From assembly GCF_003286085.1 (NCBI RefSeq), contig NW_020825288.1:3410001-3474000 (forward strand): a DNA stretch of 64,000 bases. The letters run 5' to 3'. This DNA is from Drosophila persimilis. Lineage: Eukaryota; Arthropoda; Insecta; Diptera; Drosophilidae. Positions 1 through 13,920 of the stretch are shown piece after piece; the first letter of the stretch is position 1; each line of letters starts with the position of its first letter. Both the position numbers and the translations under genes were made by a program. The notes under the pieces are model-generated. The model had not been told where the DNA came from, did not search any database, and worked only from the letters and a program-made list of their open reading frames with translations.

Positions 1-3000
1 TTTAGTACATGAGACACACCCCCTCCTGCCACTTTCTCGACACGTTCTCAAGCTGATGTCTACCTTGAAGCCGTTAAGATGTACAGAAGACTCCTGCCTG
101 TCCTGGTCAGTGCAGCCGGGACATGCACATAGCGCATACGCCCTGATGTTCACGACAGAGTGCTGTCATCGATTTGACAGCCTCATATGTGCGACAGGAC
201 TGCAAAGTGGACCAGACAAGTGGGAGAGAATTTTGTCAGTTAGTCAAACAAAATAAATTTTAAGACCACCTCACCTGGCGGTGGGCGGGGAGTGGAGTGG
301 AGAGGATGGGGATGGTGCTATGGGTGGCAAGCACTTGCACGTCACTCACTGCAAATTGTCGGCTGGGCAGCACTTTGGAATGTCTGACATGTGAGTGGTG
401 CCAAGGGCAATAAATTATGCTGGGCCGCAGAATGAATAATGGCCATGTGCACTCTAACCCTCCCGTAGAAGCCACATTCCCATCCCATCACATTCCATCC
501 TATACCATTTTCCGTGTTGGTTGCAACTGTGACCCGTGCGTGCCGATTAGACATGTTAATGCATGTGTCAGGACAATGAAATATGTATTGATGGGAGCCA
601 GGAGAGAGATCTCTGGGAGTATGTGTGTGTGTGTGAGTGTGTGGTGTGTGGCCAGGAATTATGACAATTTATCAGGCGAATGTCGTTGGCTTCAATTACG
701 TTTTGAAGTGGGTCTGAGAGTGGTTCTGGGGCAGTGTGACTGTCTACTGCTGGCTGCATTTCAAATGCTTTCCACACAATTAACACTGACCATTAGTGGC
801 GGAGGATCTCACCGCCCGTTTGGCATAATGAGTGTAGTCCAGCCCTTTAACGCTCTCGTTACGGCTGCCAACTTAATGCATATCATTTTTAGTTTTAATG
901 AGCTGTTGGCGGCAGTTGGCAGTTCCCTCTGTCCGTCTCTTTCTCTCTCTCTCGTGCGCTTGCTCGCCTGCCCTCTCTTTCACGCCGTGTGTCTGCTCCT
1001 GGCAAAAGTGCACTTAATGCAGCAAGTTTTTGCAGCCCACCTGCCACGAACCCACTTGAACGCAAGTTCTGGTCGTTTTTCCTTCGCTTCCTTGGAGCTT
1101 TCTGCTTTGCATTTTAAATTTCCCCACGCCTGTAGGTACCTGTGTGTGTGTGTGTGTGCATGCGTATGCGTGAGGGATGTGGAAAAGTTTGGCAACTTTT
1201 ACATTTCAATTTTAATTTCTTTGCCCTAGACTCGATCCAAACTTTAAGCTTCGGCTGCACATGCCCCAAGAACCTGAGCAAATTTTTAATGGCCCACTCC
1301 CACTAATTAGGGCCTGACGAAAAGTTTCTGCGTCTTCTTTAACAGTTTCTTCCAGCTACCAGCTCTAGCAGTTGCCATCGTTCTATACTTCTGCCTGTTG
1401 TTGCCCCATAAGCGTGCTACGCCATTTGCATTTGGCTGGCATAAGGATCCTTTATTGCCAATTGCCTAGTCCCGGCCCCGTCCGACCAGTTTATGACGAA
1501 TAAAACCCAACAATCAAAATGAAAAAACTCGCTTGTAATTAAATTCAATTTACTTGTGACTGGTCCGGCTCAGTCAGTGTCTTGGGGAAACATTATGGCC
1601 ATGCAATTAAAATCCAAGATTAAACGAGCTTAGGCTTGTGTCTGTATCTGGTTTCGGGACAACAAAGTGGTTTTATGGTAGCTTCATACGCCTTGTTGTC
1701 TTGATGTCCACACAGCTGCACAGTGGGCCAGACAGGTGACCGGTGAACGTGAACCGCTTTGGGGATATTCAATTTTAAATGGCAATGGCTTTCTAGGATG
1801 TATTCAAGCTTGGTTAACATCCCATAGATCAAAGTCGAGCTCTCATTTCACACACACACACAGAGCACTCCCATGGTGGCAGGGATTGGAATGGGGCTTC
1901 CTGTCTGAGGGATAATAAACGTAAGTTGCAGCCACGATAGCAGCTGACTGAAAAGTGTCATTAAGGCGTAAGCACGCCTCCCCACACGCACACACACACA
2001 GAAACCACACTGACACACGCTTAATAAAGTCAATTGAAGTCTCTCTCTTCGCCATTGCCGCCAGGGCGCTTATGTGTGCGGCAAATAATTTATTTTGTCA
2101 TTAAGTTTAACGCCGAGAGAGCCAGCCGCCCCCATTCGTCTAAGCCATGGCAACAAAAAACGAATGGCGAAAAAGGGGAGAGAGAGCGGGGAAACTAATT
2201 AACTTGTTTAGCGCCAAAGCTGCACAGTTTCCACGCTTCCAGCTTCAGCTTAAGCGTTGCTCCCGCCAAACTAATGAGCTTCTGTCGGGGGAGGGGCAGA
2301 GAGAGGCAGAGGCAGAGGCAGCGCTCGTGTGTGGTGGCTGCTGGGGCGACATTAAGAGCGCCCAGAGAGCGACCGAGACCCAGACCCAGACCCAGAATTC
2401 TTCTAGAAACTTTTGCCTGATTAAGCCCTTGTGGTTAGGGGTAGGCGTTGGGGGTCCAGGATCTGGTTTTGGTGCTGATTTTGCTTCTGCTTCTTCAGTG
2501 GAAAACTTGATTGCATACTCTCAGGCGCAACATGAGAAAGCGCCGGAAATGGCATTGCCGTCAAGAAAAAAAATGGCTACGAGGAATAGGAATAGAAATA
2601 GGAATACACTTTCAAAGGCAGTGAAAACTTTCGTTTCTCTCTCTGCATCAAAGCGTCGTCGCGACTTGGCGTCGTCTGCCTGCCCTGCGATTGCAATTTC
2701 ATTTCCGTCTTTGCCTTTTTATTTCCTTCTTTTCATTTTATGCATACACTCGCAGTCGCAGTCGCCGTTCCGTTTATTTTTGTGCAATAAGTATTTTCCG
2801 CTACTTCTTCTTGTGTTTTGGCTTCTGTTTTTGCTTTGTTTTGGCTCTGGCTCTGACTTTTGCACAGATACGGCGAAATTCTTGCATAAACTTCGGGATC
2901 CAGCCAAATGGCAGATAGCAGCAGCCAGAAAATGCAGCAGACATCTAATTGAAACTGAGTGGAAAGCGCGTTGCGGGCGGGGCAGCACCAGCGAGGAGGA

Positions 3001-6000
3001 GCAGTGGCGGTAACAAAGTGCAACAGGAAGTGGAAGCAGCAATTGAATTTGCCACTAAAATGCAGACTCCAGTTCAAATACAAATTTAATTTTCTTTTCC
3101 GGAGTGCAGTCCATAGAAGTGGCGTGGGGTGGGGGGAGAGTGGAGAGTGGGGAGCACAGCCATGTGCGCATAGATATTTATTTGAAAATGCCTTTGGAGT
3201 TGTGCCGTCAGCCAACAGAAAAGCCAATCAACTGTGATTCTTTGGACTTGTCAAACTTTGGACTTGTTTTCCACTTGAGTGTCAGTGTCTGTGTATGTGT
3301 GTCTGTCTGTGTGCTGCTCGGCACTTCTAAGGCCAGATCTGTTTTCACAAGTTAAACGCCTAATTGCTGCTCGAAAGAAAAACTTTGGCACTTTTCTCCC
3401 ATTCTGGCAGGCATCATTTTTGGTTGCTCCCCTCCGCTTACATTGTTTGCCGAAGCCCAAGGGCCATCTATTCCATCATTGGTTTGTGCCGTTGGCAAGC
3501 ACTGCGTACGAGTAGCTACGAGTCGTATACGCAATATTATTTTTACAACTGTCAGCGCAAAAACTTTACAGGACCCATGGAGACGGGACCCAACTCCAGG
3601 GCAACTTTCGCTTCGACTCGGCATTAACTTTCGCTGACAATTTGTCAGAGGGTTTTCGGTGCTTTTTTGACTATTTCACAAGGATTCATCGCTGACTCGG
3701 CAGCCGAAGAGACAATTTTCTGAATTTGATAACCGCCGGAAAAACTTTAGCTCAGCTTTTAGTTTTTTAAGAACATAATATACAACTTGGTCTCGATTTT
3801 GTGCCACCACCACCCGCTCCGCCCAACTAATTGCATAATTTGTATGCAGGATTTTGCGGCTGGCTGCAATTCCTTCGGCCCGCACACGCCCCCATTATAG
3901 TGGGAAAAGTTTTATATGTTCTCGTCCTTAGGCGACGTTGCGTTTTTGGCTTTGTGTTACATTTCGAAGAGCCATTGTGTTTTGCTTTTATGCCGTGAAT
4001 TATTATCGCAATATCTGTCTCGCTCTCTCTCTCCCTCTCTCCTGCTCTCTGCCTTAGACTGTCTCTTTCCGGCTTAAGCTATGGGTTTCGGGTTTCGGGT
4101 TTCGGCTTTCGGGGAAAACGTGTGACTTCCTCCTGCTCCCTGCCTTCCTTTCATTTTCAAGTTACGAACTGTTATTATCTGTCTCCCTGCTCGTTCGTAC
4201 ATTTACGGCGCCATATATCTACCTCTCTCTCGCTCTAGACTCCCGAAATTCGTTACAGTATGCATGTCCCAGTGCCTGTCTGTGCATGTCTGTTCGTGTG
4301 CATGTGTGTCTGTGGCTGTGTGTGTGTGAGTTATCGCATACACGCTATAAACTCCCAGTCAAAGTAGCGAACGTTATAATTTATTTATGGTAATGCGCAC
4401 ACACACACACACATATCCCAAAAAAGAGAAAGAGAGATCTTCCTTCTCTGCAGTGTCTCTGGTAAAAGTTTTATGTGCCCCACTGTGCGACACCGCACCG
4501 CACCGCACCACAACCCAAAAGTCATTTCGTTTAACGTCTCTGCCGAATCCCTTTATCTTGCTTTTAATTTTTCCCTGCCACCTTTGCCGCACAGAAATAT
4601 TAAATCAACTTTTCTTTTACAACATATTCGGGATGCTGCCGTCGCGACTTGTCATATCTTGGCCCCGAAAACATCATCGAACTCCTGTGCTGGAGGGGGA
4701 AGTTACTTTCCTGCGAATAGCTTTGCCAATGTCAAATGCCAATCACGACATAAAGAGAAATTTAATATGGCAAATTTGTAATGTCAAGAATGTTCGTCAA
4801 CAAATTCAGTACCGAAAATGAGTTTTTCGTGGAATAAATTCGTATAAGGCAATGCCGGGCCGCCGTCCAGGGCCAAAAGCAAATGGCCGCCGGCAACAGC
4901 AACAGCAAGGTCGCCGCCCTTCATTACGTATACGCAGCGCGGACCCGGGGAATATACGTATGTACGGGTATCTGCCAACTTAATTTGCAATGGAAACGTT
5001 TTCGTTTTTGTTTTTCCTTTTGTTTTTGTGGCATCCACCGCAGACAGTGTTTAAGACGCGCAATTAATATGCATAATTTGTAACTGTTTTCGTCGTCCCG
5101 AAATCAGTGCGAGAATGCTGTCAGCAAATGGTCCTTGAGTCGGAGGCCCATAAATAATGACAGCTTAACAGGCTGGCACTCGTTGTCCCAGTCCCAGTGC
5201 CAGTCCACATTCAGAACCCTGTGACATCCCATTTGACATGTGCTTAGCTGCCATAAAGCCTAGTGCTGCTGCTGTCTCTCTATATCTGTCTGGGAATCGT
5301 GTTGAGTAATTGATAGGACGAGCGACAGTTTCAGGCGACATCTTTGCATCTTCGATCTGCGTGAGTGCCGTTTCCGACGAGGCAAACCTCTCGAAAACTC
5401 ATTAGATGCCGTATGTGGCCTCTGGCCTAAGGCTGTCTTCGCTGTCTGCTAACTGGACCAACTGGTCCAGCAATTAATTAAAATTGCAGACAGTTTGGGC
5501 CCACTCTCGCTCCTGCCCCATCTTGCTGTCAATTTCTGAATCACTTTCACCAAATCACACACCAATATGAGTTTTGATTGGAGTTTACTGGCAGTCCCTG
5601 AAGTCCCTGATTCAAAATAAAACCTATTGGCCTATTTCCCCAGTTTTCAGCTTCCATCAATTTTGCGGCTGTGTAGCTGTGTACCTCTCGGCTATGGACT
5701 GGATTTGAAAATGTAATATTTGCCGGCAGTAAATACAGATGTTGCTGGAGCAAACAAGCGCCGAGAGAAAACCGGAGCTCGTCTTACATAATCAGTTAAG
5801 TGGAACACACATATGAGCAGCCCCATACGAGTAGATATGTGGGAGGATATCAGGATAGCAGGGATCTCCTTATGCTCGGAAGAGCAGCCACACAACAATA
5901 TGAAAATGAAAAATGAGTTTGCTCAAGTTTTCTCCTTCACATTGAAGTGGCAGCAAAAAGTGTTTTAGTTTCGCATCGAAGTTGTGTTGCTGCAAAACCA

Positions 6001-7180
6001 ATTTGTCTTATTGGGGAGAGACACTGGCGAAGGGTTCTCTATAAGATTTATGAAGCATGGCTCTGGAGCAGCAGCAGTGGCAGCACCGACCATGTAAAAC
6101 AGCGAACAGCTTAGGGGAGGTCGTTGTGAGTAGGCTCTTAAGTGGAACACATCGGTTCAGTTCAGCCTAAATCCGAGTTAAGCTGTTAATTATTCTGGGG
6201 CTTCAAAGGAAAAGGAAAAACGAGGCAACTGCCAGAGGCAGAATCGCATCCTGGGCCTGTCCGTGCTCTTCATTTCATAAACGATTTTCAGGTTTTTTTC
6301 GGCCTGCAAAACCATTTGCCAGGCATTTCCCTGCACATGCCATAACCCACATCCCATGCAGGCCCATATACGAATACACTGGTACATCCCGGGCACATGC
6401 AGGCAATTTGCTAATGTGTACGTGCACGTCTCGACTTTTCCCACAAAGAAATTAACCGAGTCAGGAGGCAGGACGCAGGAGGCAGGAGCCAGCAGCCAGC
6501 AGTCAGCAGCCGGGAAGGGCCAAAGCGAGTGCGATTGGCAAGGACACGGAACACAATGCGATAGCGTAGACCATAAAGCAGACGAAAACGGAATGCAGAA
6601 CAAGGTAGATAAGTGGGAACGTGGCCAGGATGGAATTGAGGTACCTGCTCCTGGGCCGGTGAATAAAAGAGTGAGCAAAACTTTGCACCGGATTCATAAG
6701 TTGCCCTGTTCCATTCTCGGCGTTTTTTCTTCGCTCCAAGACAAGAGAAATGGTTATGTCTAGTTCGGGTCATATTTCCTTCAGACTCGTGGCTGTGCTC
6801 ACTCCTGGGAAATTTCGCAGGCTAAAGAAAACTGCAAGTTTCAGAATTTTCAGCTGTTGAGGTTTCCCCATCGCTCCCTACGCCGCATCGGCATTCACTT
6901 TGGCATGCAATATTCAAATATTCTTAGCCCCGAGAACCATGGGAATGCGAGGATGGGAATGGGCTCTGGAAATTGCAATGCTAATGAAAACGAACCTGCA
7001 GTAGAGTTCTGAACTCTGCACTCTGCAGAAACCGAAGCTGTCTTCACCTGAACTTCACCGAGCTGCGGTCCTAATCGGGTTCCCTAAATAGGTGCTAATG
7101 CCCAGGCCAGACGTATACGTACATTGGAAGTCGTTAACTTTTACAGCCGCTTTTATAACTTCTCGAGCTACGCTGCCCGT

Positions 7181-7220
7181 ATAGCCGAATAGCCGTATAG
7201 CCGTATAGCCGTATAGCCGT
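7181..7220. repeat. Tandem 8-bp repeat (ATAGCCGT), five units
   Basis: Five head-to-tail copies of an 8-bp unit, ATAGCCGT. The first has one substitution (final T to A) and the other four are identical. The flanks are unique sequence. This is a small minisatellite in the non-coding left part of the window, with no visible coding role. Confidence 0.85.
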
Positions 7221-10200
7221 AGAAAACACACATCTCCTATTCTCCTACTAGTTAGCATGCTGGTAAAACTTTTTTGGCTGCGTGTCGGCAATTTATGCAA
7301 CAGTTTGACAACATAAAAGTTTATTACATAACTTGTGCAGTGTATACTCCACTTCACCGTAGTCCGTACCGTACGGAAATGTATGTGCGAGTGACAAAGT
7401 CAGACTGGGGTCAAACGGTTGTTGGGAGATCGGATACGCGCCTGGGAGTCAGACATTATCCCCTCTCAAGCTCATAAAAATGTATCTCATGCTCGAATGA
7501 CTGACCACCGGGGGTGGGGGGATGGTGCTGAGGCAGATGTTTCAGCTACAAGTAAAACTGTAATTTGCACACATTTTGATTTTGATTTAGTTTTTCTTTT
7601 CCATTTGTGTGGGGGAGTGATGTGTCTGCTGTCTGTGGGCTTGCTTCCACTCTACGAGTACTCGTAAGTGGCGCTTATACGAAATTATGCATATCATCTT
7701 TATGGCTGGCAGCAATTTCGCACACAGATACGAGTAGAGGCACAGAAGTGGAGGAGTTTTACATATACTCGCAACGCACTGCATTTTACCGAAGCCTCAA
7801 CTGTCATTGTAGTCTGTGAGCACTCGTCTCCTGGTGGCAGAGGGGAGTGGCTCTCTCCCGAGGCGGAGCCGAGTTTGATTCCCATTTTATTCATATTTTA
7901 TTTTATGCAGCAACGACACAATTTCCATGCGCTCAAATTGCAAAATGCACAATGCAAAGATTTATTTTCTGCTGACAAACAGAGCATCATTTGTGGGGTA
8001 ATCGATGGATAAGAGCATTTTGCCAAAGCAGCAAAAGAACGGCTCCGGATAGACTCTGGTTCTGGTTCTGGCTCTGACTTCGTGAATGCTGTTTGTCTGT
8101 CTGATTATGCATATAAGGATATATGGAGAGGAGTTGAAAGAGGACCTGAGCTACGAGTAGCCATGAATAGGCTGGGGAATTATTTCTTAGTTGACAGCCT
8201 CCCCACACCCACCCCCACCCCCAATGGAAATGGTTGCAAATCAAGGGAAATTCTCTACGATCTGAGCTAATTTATTATCATTTTTATGACTAATGCTGGG
8301 GCTCACAAAACGGATAGAAATTGGACGGGGAAATGGATGGAAATGTATGTATGCAATGCATAACTCATAACTGGATTCTATGGATCCTTTGCTCTTTCCC
8401 TCCCTCTCTCTCTCTCTGTGTTTGCGTGTGTGTTTGTGTGTGTATCTGTGAGCCGTGCCATTCCCTTTTGTGCTTGATTAACGTCAACTGTTTATGGTTA
8501 TTTATTTTTTGGGTCTGCTTTCTTTTGGGGAGCCCTTCCATGTTGTGCGGATTATTTCCGCCATGCGAAGGCGAAGGCGAATGCTGCTGGGCAGCAAACC
8601 AAGGAAATTACCTTGGAATACGAAAGAATGGATTTCTATTATGTATAAGCAAAGGCTGTAGGCCATTTACTGGCATATAGATATATATGTATGGTATGCT
8701 TTCAGCTTAGATAAGACTGCGGCTGTAAGCCTCCAATTATTTGGAGGAAAAACATTTGAAATCATCTTAGGATTCAACTTTTGGCCAACCTAAAACCTAC
8801 CAACGACAATGCCCCAGCCAAAACTTTTCAATTAAACACAATGCCAATGTCTGGGGTCCGTGGCTATTGAAAATCACACTCAACTTGAAACAATTTGGAT
8901 ATATAAACTTTTCAAATAATTTATGCCGTTTTCCAAATACTTGCAAAGCGCAAAGTTTCAGAATAAACAATAAAATTCATTGGGAAATGGAAATGTCTGG
9001 GGAGGCGGTGGGAGGTAACGAAAATGTGCGATTAGCCAAGCAGATGACATAAAAAGTAAAGCCAAAGTTAAAGAAGAGGAAAGAAAAGAACGAAGGGGAA
9101 ATAAAAGGACATCAAAGTGAAATTTATGCAGAAAGAAAACTCGAGCTGAAGCTGTAAATTGCTGGAAATTTTTGCTCTTTTCTGTTTTTGGTATGGCTCA
9201 CACGCACTCAACATCAACACGAAAACAAACACATGCTCTCGTAATCGTATCTATAAGGACGAAGGGACACATGTGGATTTGGTTTTTCGGCAACTGTTTA
9301 AAATTCTGCGTATGTGGTGGTGCCTTGGCCAAAATTTGAAATGCCTTTTTCTTTTTTAATTTTGCTTTCTTTCTATGGAAACTTTTGCGATTCGCAATAA
9401 CTTTGCTTGAAGGCCGCTCGTTCTTCAGGGTTTTTTGGGTGGATGGGTGGTCAGATGGGTGTGTGGGAGCATTTAACGGCTGCCAACACAAACACACACT
9501 TTGCCATTCATACATACATCAGACTATTAGCACATACACACGCATAGAAAGAGAGAGAGAGGGTCGGTTTGGGTCGGGACTCAACAATGGCCACGCACAA
9601 GAGAAATGGGGAGAGCATGGGAAAAGGGAAAGGAAGCGAGAGAAATAAAACCAAAATGCCAAACAAAACAAATACAAAAAACCAAGCCACAAAAAAGAAA
9701 AAATATATATACAACGAAAGCGCAAGAAGAAAAACAAGTTAAAGCGCCGTAGATGACTTTACGACTAAAAGATACCCGGCACTTGGAGGATTACGAAGGC
9801 GGTCCGGGGAAATAAGTAAACAAGAACTGAAACATTGATCCGTTCGCAGTGATAAGGGATGAAGGGGTTCAATTCAGTTCTCCAAATCTTGTGGGTACCA
9901 CAGCATTGGTTCCTCCCTTGGTTTCTTCATTCCGATCGCTATGATTTCTAAGGGATGGGTATGTAATGGCACTACTCATAATTATACCAAATTAGAGTTG
10001 AGAATCTTTAACAATAAACTGATCCACAACTTCTTTTTATTTTTTCGAATGAATTCAGAGTCCCATTACATATCTTAGATCTTAGGTTTTCTTTATATTC
10101 TGTTACTGTCTAGCTCTTCCATTACCTAAAAATTAGTCCTAGCTTACTTCATACATCCCCGCGAATATAATATACCCTTGTCCAGGAGGAGTATAGGGGG

Positions 10201-10329
10201 TAAAAAAGAACTAGTCCAAACCGAAAAAAGGAGCCAGCGAGTGGAAAAAAAGCGCAAAGCGCCAGGCAAATAATATGTAGAAAATGGTATGAAAATGGAA
10301 GGAAAAACAAAGCGACTACGACAGGGACG

Positions 10330-10352
10330 GGGACGACGACGACGACGACGTT
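10330..10352. repeat. Short GAC trinucleotide run
   Basis: A run of GAC triplets in a non-coding context. It shares a GA-rich region with the degenerate sequence at 10,150-10,280. It is recorded only as simple sequence. Confidence 0.6.
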
Positions 10353-11255
10353 GCGTCTGTGACTAACAGTCATTGATGAGGGGGTGGAGGGGCTGTGGGA
10401 AGATGTGTTCTGTGTGGGCTGTTCGGAGAAATAGTAGAGAATAGGATGGGGTGCGTGCTGGCAGACAAACTGAAAGCAGCTTAGGGCTTACTTCATAGTT
10501 TACGCGCAGCCAAACGACAACAAGACTGCCAAATGCTATTGATTTTCCTTGTTGTTCTGGGTCTTGGGTCTTCTACTCTACATGGCTGGCCACCTTCCAT
10601 CCCATCGCAACCCAGTCCATCCGGGATCTCGGATCAGCTTAGATATCCGATGCTTTACTGAGTCTCCGAAGGCAGGTGCGTGCTAAAGACCAGAACGGAG
10701 CGGAGCCATGGATAGCAGTGAGCAGTGAGCAAGCTCCTCGATGGCGGCCTGGCAACGACTACAAACTACTACAAATCGGATTTGCGTGAGTAATTGGCAC
10801 GTTGGAATTTTTTCGGGGCTAGAAAAGCGTATTGGGATGCAAAAAAAAGCAACGAAAAAACAACAAGGAAGTTGGTGTGAAACCTCAGCAACGACGAAGC
10901 CCAGAAGACCTGGAAAACGAAACAAAAAACAAGTTGGCCAGCAAATAAAAGCGCAATTGCGTTATATCGTGCGAGTATTACAGACACACACTCTCTCTCT
11001 CTCTCAGGGGCCCTTGGAGGGTTGGCAAGTGTCAGCAGTCAGCTTAAAATGTATTAAGTAAGAGACAGACAGGAGGACGGCAACCTGGGACCGAGACGGG
11101 GTCTGGTACAGGGATTGGGATTGGGATTGGGACTGGGACAGACACAGACACAGAAACAGAGAGACGGAGAGACAGATGGGGAGACGACGACGACAACGAC
11201 AGTCAATGAGACTGCTTCTGCTGCTTCTTGTACTGTGAAGCCATTTGGGACTTAC

Positions 11256-11390
11256 CTCATCGATAAACTCAAAATCACCGCCCGTTTCGCCGACATACTT
11301 CTTCTTTTTGGCCTCAGAGCTGCCAATCAGGCTGGATGACATCAACACCAATGCCAGACAAGCGCTGGCAATCAGCGGCGAATGCTTCAT
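11256..11390 (-). CDS. First coding exon of a secreted protein (signal peptide), partial gene
   Basis: Minus strand, 45 codons from an ATG at 11,390 to a strong donor (GAG|GTAAGT) at 11,256, phase 0. The residues are a short basic start, a hydrophobic core of about 17 residues (LIASACLALVLM...), then SSEA followed by KKKKYVGETGGDFEFIDE. This is a classic cleavable signal peptide with likely cleavage after SSEA, then a basic-acidic mature start. An in-frame ATG six codons upstream (11,408, MRRLSA) is possible, but the downstream ATG gives the more typical signal peptide. The rest of the gene must lie beyond the left edge, because no continuation exon was seen in 11 kb. The family is not recognisable from this exon. 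Carrier of Wingless, a secreted testican-like proteoglycan which I recall near Rassf in flies, is a guess I cannot support. Confidence 0.68.
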
Positions 11391-12000
11391 GGCTGATAAA
11401 CGGCGCACAGGAACAGGAGATGCTCGAGGAAGTGCTTTAAATGATTCGCCTTGTTGACGGGTTCCGCTCTTCCTGAATCACGAGCGTGCCTCAATCACAG
11501 GCAATGTTAAATGCTAGGATTCTGTGGTGTCCGGTGGAAAACTACCGCCGCGGACACTTTACGCACACACGCACACAACAGGCGACACACGACACGCACA
11601 CAGAATCGCACACAGAAAACTAACGATGAATGACAATGAGTTCTGGTTGAGCTCTGCAATCGGAGGCGCCTCTGACGATGCAGTGGAGCCGAGACACGAG
11701 GAATGCTCTAGAAGTACAACTGAAGGCAACGCGGCCGAAACGTAAACTGAGCGGCTGGCTGCTGGTCTTCCCACTGGCTGCCACAGCCAATAGCGTTGGA
11801 ATTTTGCGACAGACGGGTATAAGCCTAAGAGAGCGGCAGGATGTCTTAAGAGAGCGATTGGAACGACCTTAGGGTTGTCAGCATTTGTGGGGTATTCAGC
11901 CATTTTATATACATTTGAAAACCGAATAACAAGAGTGGATTTATTCAGTTAAATCGATGGTCGATATAGGATAGACTATGATAAAAATCTTTACTCTAGA
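11391..12000 (-). promoter_or_regulatory. Probable 5'UTR and promoter of the secreted-protein gene
   Basis: Immediately upstream (minus strand) of the signal-peptide exon. The minus-strand reading of 11,902-11,911 is TATATAAAAT, a good TATA-box match about 510 bp before the ATG. No coding exon is seen. An ACAC-rich stretch lies at 11,560-11,610. Assignment as promoter is inferred from position and the TATA-like string only. Confidence 0.3.
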
Positions 12001-13920
12001 TGAATTAGGAATACCATGTAATTCTTACAGTGTACTGCACTGCGTATGCGCAATGCGAGTACGGCTCTCTCGCGCTTAGCATTTCACCACTCTCCAACGC
12101 CCTCTCCCCTCCGCCCATTCCCGTTGGAGCAACAACTGCCGAAGCACTTCCAGACCGCCACCACCAACAAAAACAGACAGCAGCGAACAGCACTCATCCA
12201 AAATCGATTTTCCGGACTCCGGACGCTCTTTCCTCTCCGGATTCCGTAGGAGAGGCTCAACAGCCGCCCAGCGCTCTCTTAGACGATAATTGCTGGGGCC
12301 AAGGCAGGCGACGGGTCGTGAACCTGCCACTGGCGCCTAATGCGACCCTACATCCCAAATGGACTTGAGTTTTTGTTGCTTGACTGCTGGCTGCTGGCTG
12401 CCACTGTCGCTGGCGCTGGCTTTTGATTTTTATGTATTGGCGCTTGGCACACTTGGACCGCGTTGGCTGCTGTTGGCCGGGAAACCCCGAAACCATTTAA
12501 CGCGTCAGCATCAGCGCGCCTCACAGGCTGGCCAAAGCTAGCCCCCTAGTCGTCGCGCACTCAGAGTCCCAGGCACGTTGTCCCGGACCCGGACACGGAC
12601 CAGGACTCGGGCCCAGTGTTGGTCCCGTTTTTGTTCATGTTCTTGTTCTCGTTCGCGTACTCGGACCCGTAGGCTCTGTCAGTTTTAAATTAATAGCCAC
12701 GCACACACCCCGGACACACACACACAATGGCTCCGCTTCGTCCTGGGGTGTGTGTGTGTGTGAGTCTGCCTACTTTAGTCGCATTCGTTCCTCTGATGCT
12801 GCGGCTGCTGCTCCTCTATTATAATGGCATCATTGACTTGTGCTTTGATGGCCGCTTTGGCCCGGACAGGGCTTTGCTGGCCGTCCGCCCCTCTCATGTG
12901 TGTGTGTGTGTGTGTCCCACAATCCGCCTCCATTCGACACTCCACTCGTTCTTGTATGCCCGGCTGGCGCCGCTTGCTGCCTTTTTTGAATATTCAACTC
13001 ACACTTGTGACTGCTGCTGCTGCTGCTGTTGCTGGTGGGCTTCAGCTCCGCCTCTTTGCACTCTGGGGCTCGTAACTCGACAAAGTTTGCTGCTTTGAGG
13101 GGCCGGTGGGGCCTTAAACTCAGAGCCTCACTCTGCTGCTGGGCGACTGGTCACAGTTGCAGCTGCCTCTTCTTGTAAAACTTGACATTTTATTGGATTT
13201 CAAAATGATTTTCAATCAACAAGTCCATGTTATGCAATATGTAGTATATATATATAGTTATTGTTATTGTTTCGCAAGCATTGCAAGAGGAAATCAAATT
13301 GATTTTTACACATTTGTTCAATGGCTTGTTAAAAGGGGATTTCCTACCAGTCCCTACCAGGGGGGAAGGGGCGGGTTACCTTTGCCTTATGCCATACACA
13401 TGTATTCGGCTTAATGGATAAACTTTAAACAATAGATATACATGACACACCGATTGTACGAGTAACGTGACACCAAACGCACACACACATTTTGATTATC
13501 ATCAACAGAATGAACAAAACTATTCTCATGGTAATGTGGTACATGGATTAATAATTATTTTTTGGTTAGTTACAAGTCTTAAACGCTTTCTAAACAAAAT
13601 GGAAATGCCTGGATCGTAATTGTTAGTTTCGGCTGGGAAGAAACGACCGTAATTATAGAGATTTCTGCGACCTGCAGCAGCTGCTTTGCTTTTTCGTTGG
13701 TTGTTTTTTGTTTTTTGTTCACTGGGGCGCCTAATGTTGCTAATTCGTAATTTGTTCTAAATGCTACATAAAAATATATATATGGTTTTTTTGTTTGTTT
13801 TGTTTTTGTATAAAAAGTCAATACTTTTGGCTTAGCTGCTGGCGACGCCTATTTTTTTGGCCGAATTGATATTTATGGCTATTCAAAAACTTCTGCTACT
13901 TTTCGAGATTCCTTTTGCGC
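12001..13920. other. Intergenic DNA and Rassf 3'UTR
   Basis: No coding exon is recognised. 12,000-13,150 is GC-richer, with TG runs (12,748-12,762; 12,898-12,914) and a short TGC-triplet run (13,011-13,031). From about 13,190 to 13,920 the DNA is AT-rich and is best read as the 3'UTR of Rassf. The minus strand carries an AATAAA hexamer at 13,189-13,194 that could end the transcript. A divergent or intergenic role for the GC-rich part cannot be judged by eye. Confidence 0.5.
13189..13194 (-). terminator. Candidate polyadenylation signal for Rassf
   Basis: AATAAA on the minus strand, about 730 bases after the Rassf stop codon, in AT-rich sequence. Other weaker sites in the same UTR are possible. 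Confidence 0.4.

Larger units (their letters stand above)
1..11255. other. Non-coding stretch, probably long first intron of the minus-strand gene starting at 11,390
   Basis: No reading frame here looks like a Drosophila coding exon. The longest open frames (plus strand 417-1229 and 2147-3013) are low in complexity, run through CA/TG and GA/CAGA microsatellites and have no recognisable domain. The stretch holds many short simple repeats: TG/CA runs near 626-650, 1141-1160, 1850-1862, 4310-4330, 4395-4412 and 8420-8445, an 8-bp tandem repeat at 7181-7220 and GA runs near 9548-9562. The first coding exon at 11,256-11,390 ends in a good donor and no continuation exon was found to its left. The simplest reading is therefore intronic DNA of more than 11 kb with regulatory content I cannot resolve by eye. 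Confidence 0.55.

Noticed and set aside
417-1229. 270-codon plus-strand frame
   Set aside because: Runs through TG microsatellites with repeated Cys-Val, has no domain, and composition does not resemble fly coding DNA.
2147-3013. 288-codon plus-strand frame
   Set aside because: Contains AGGCAGAGGCAGAGGCAG-type and GAATAGGAATAG-type simple repeats and a T-rich tail. It has no recognisable fold and no splice context.
10150-10280. Possible degenerate transposon end (TATACCC... and GGGTA strings)
   Set aside because: Some words resemble fly transposon termini, but no second end, inverted repeat or target duplication could be found.
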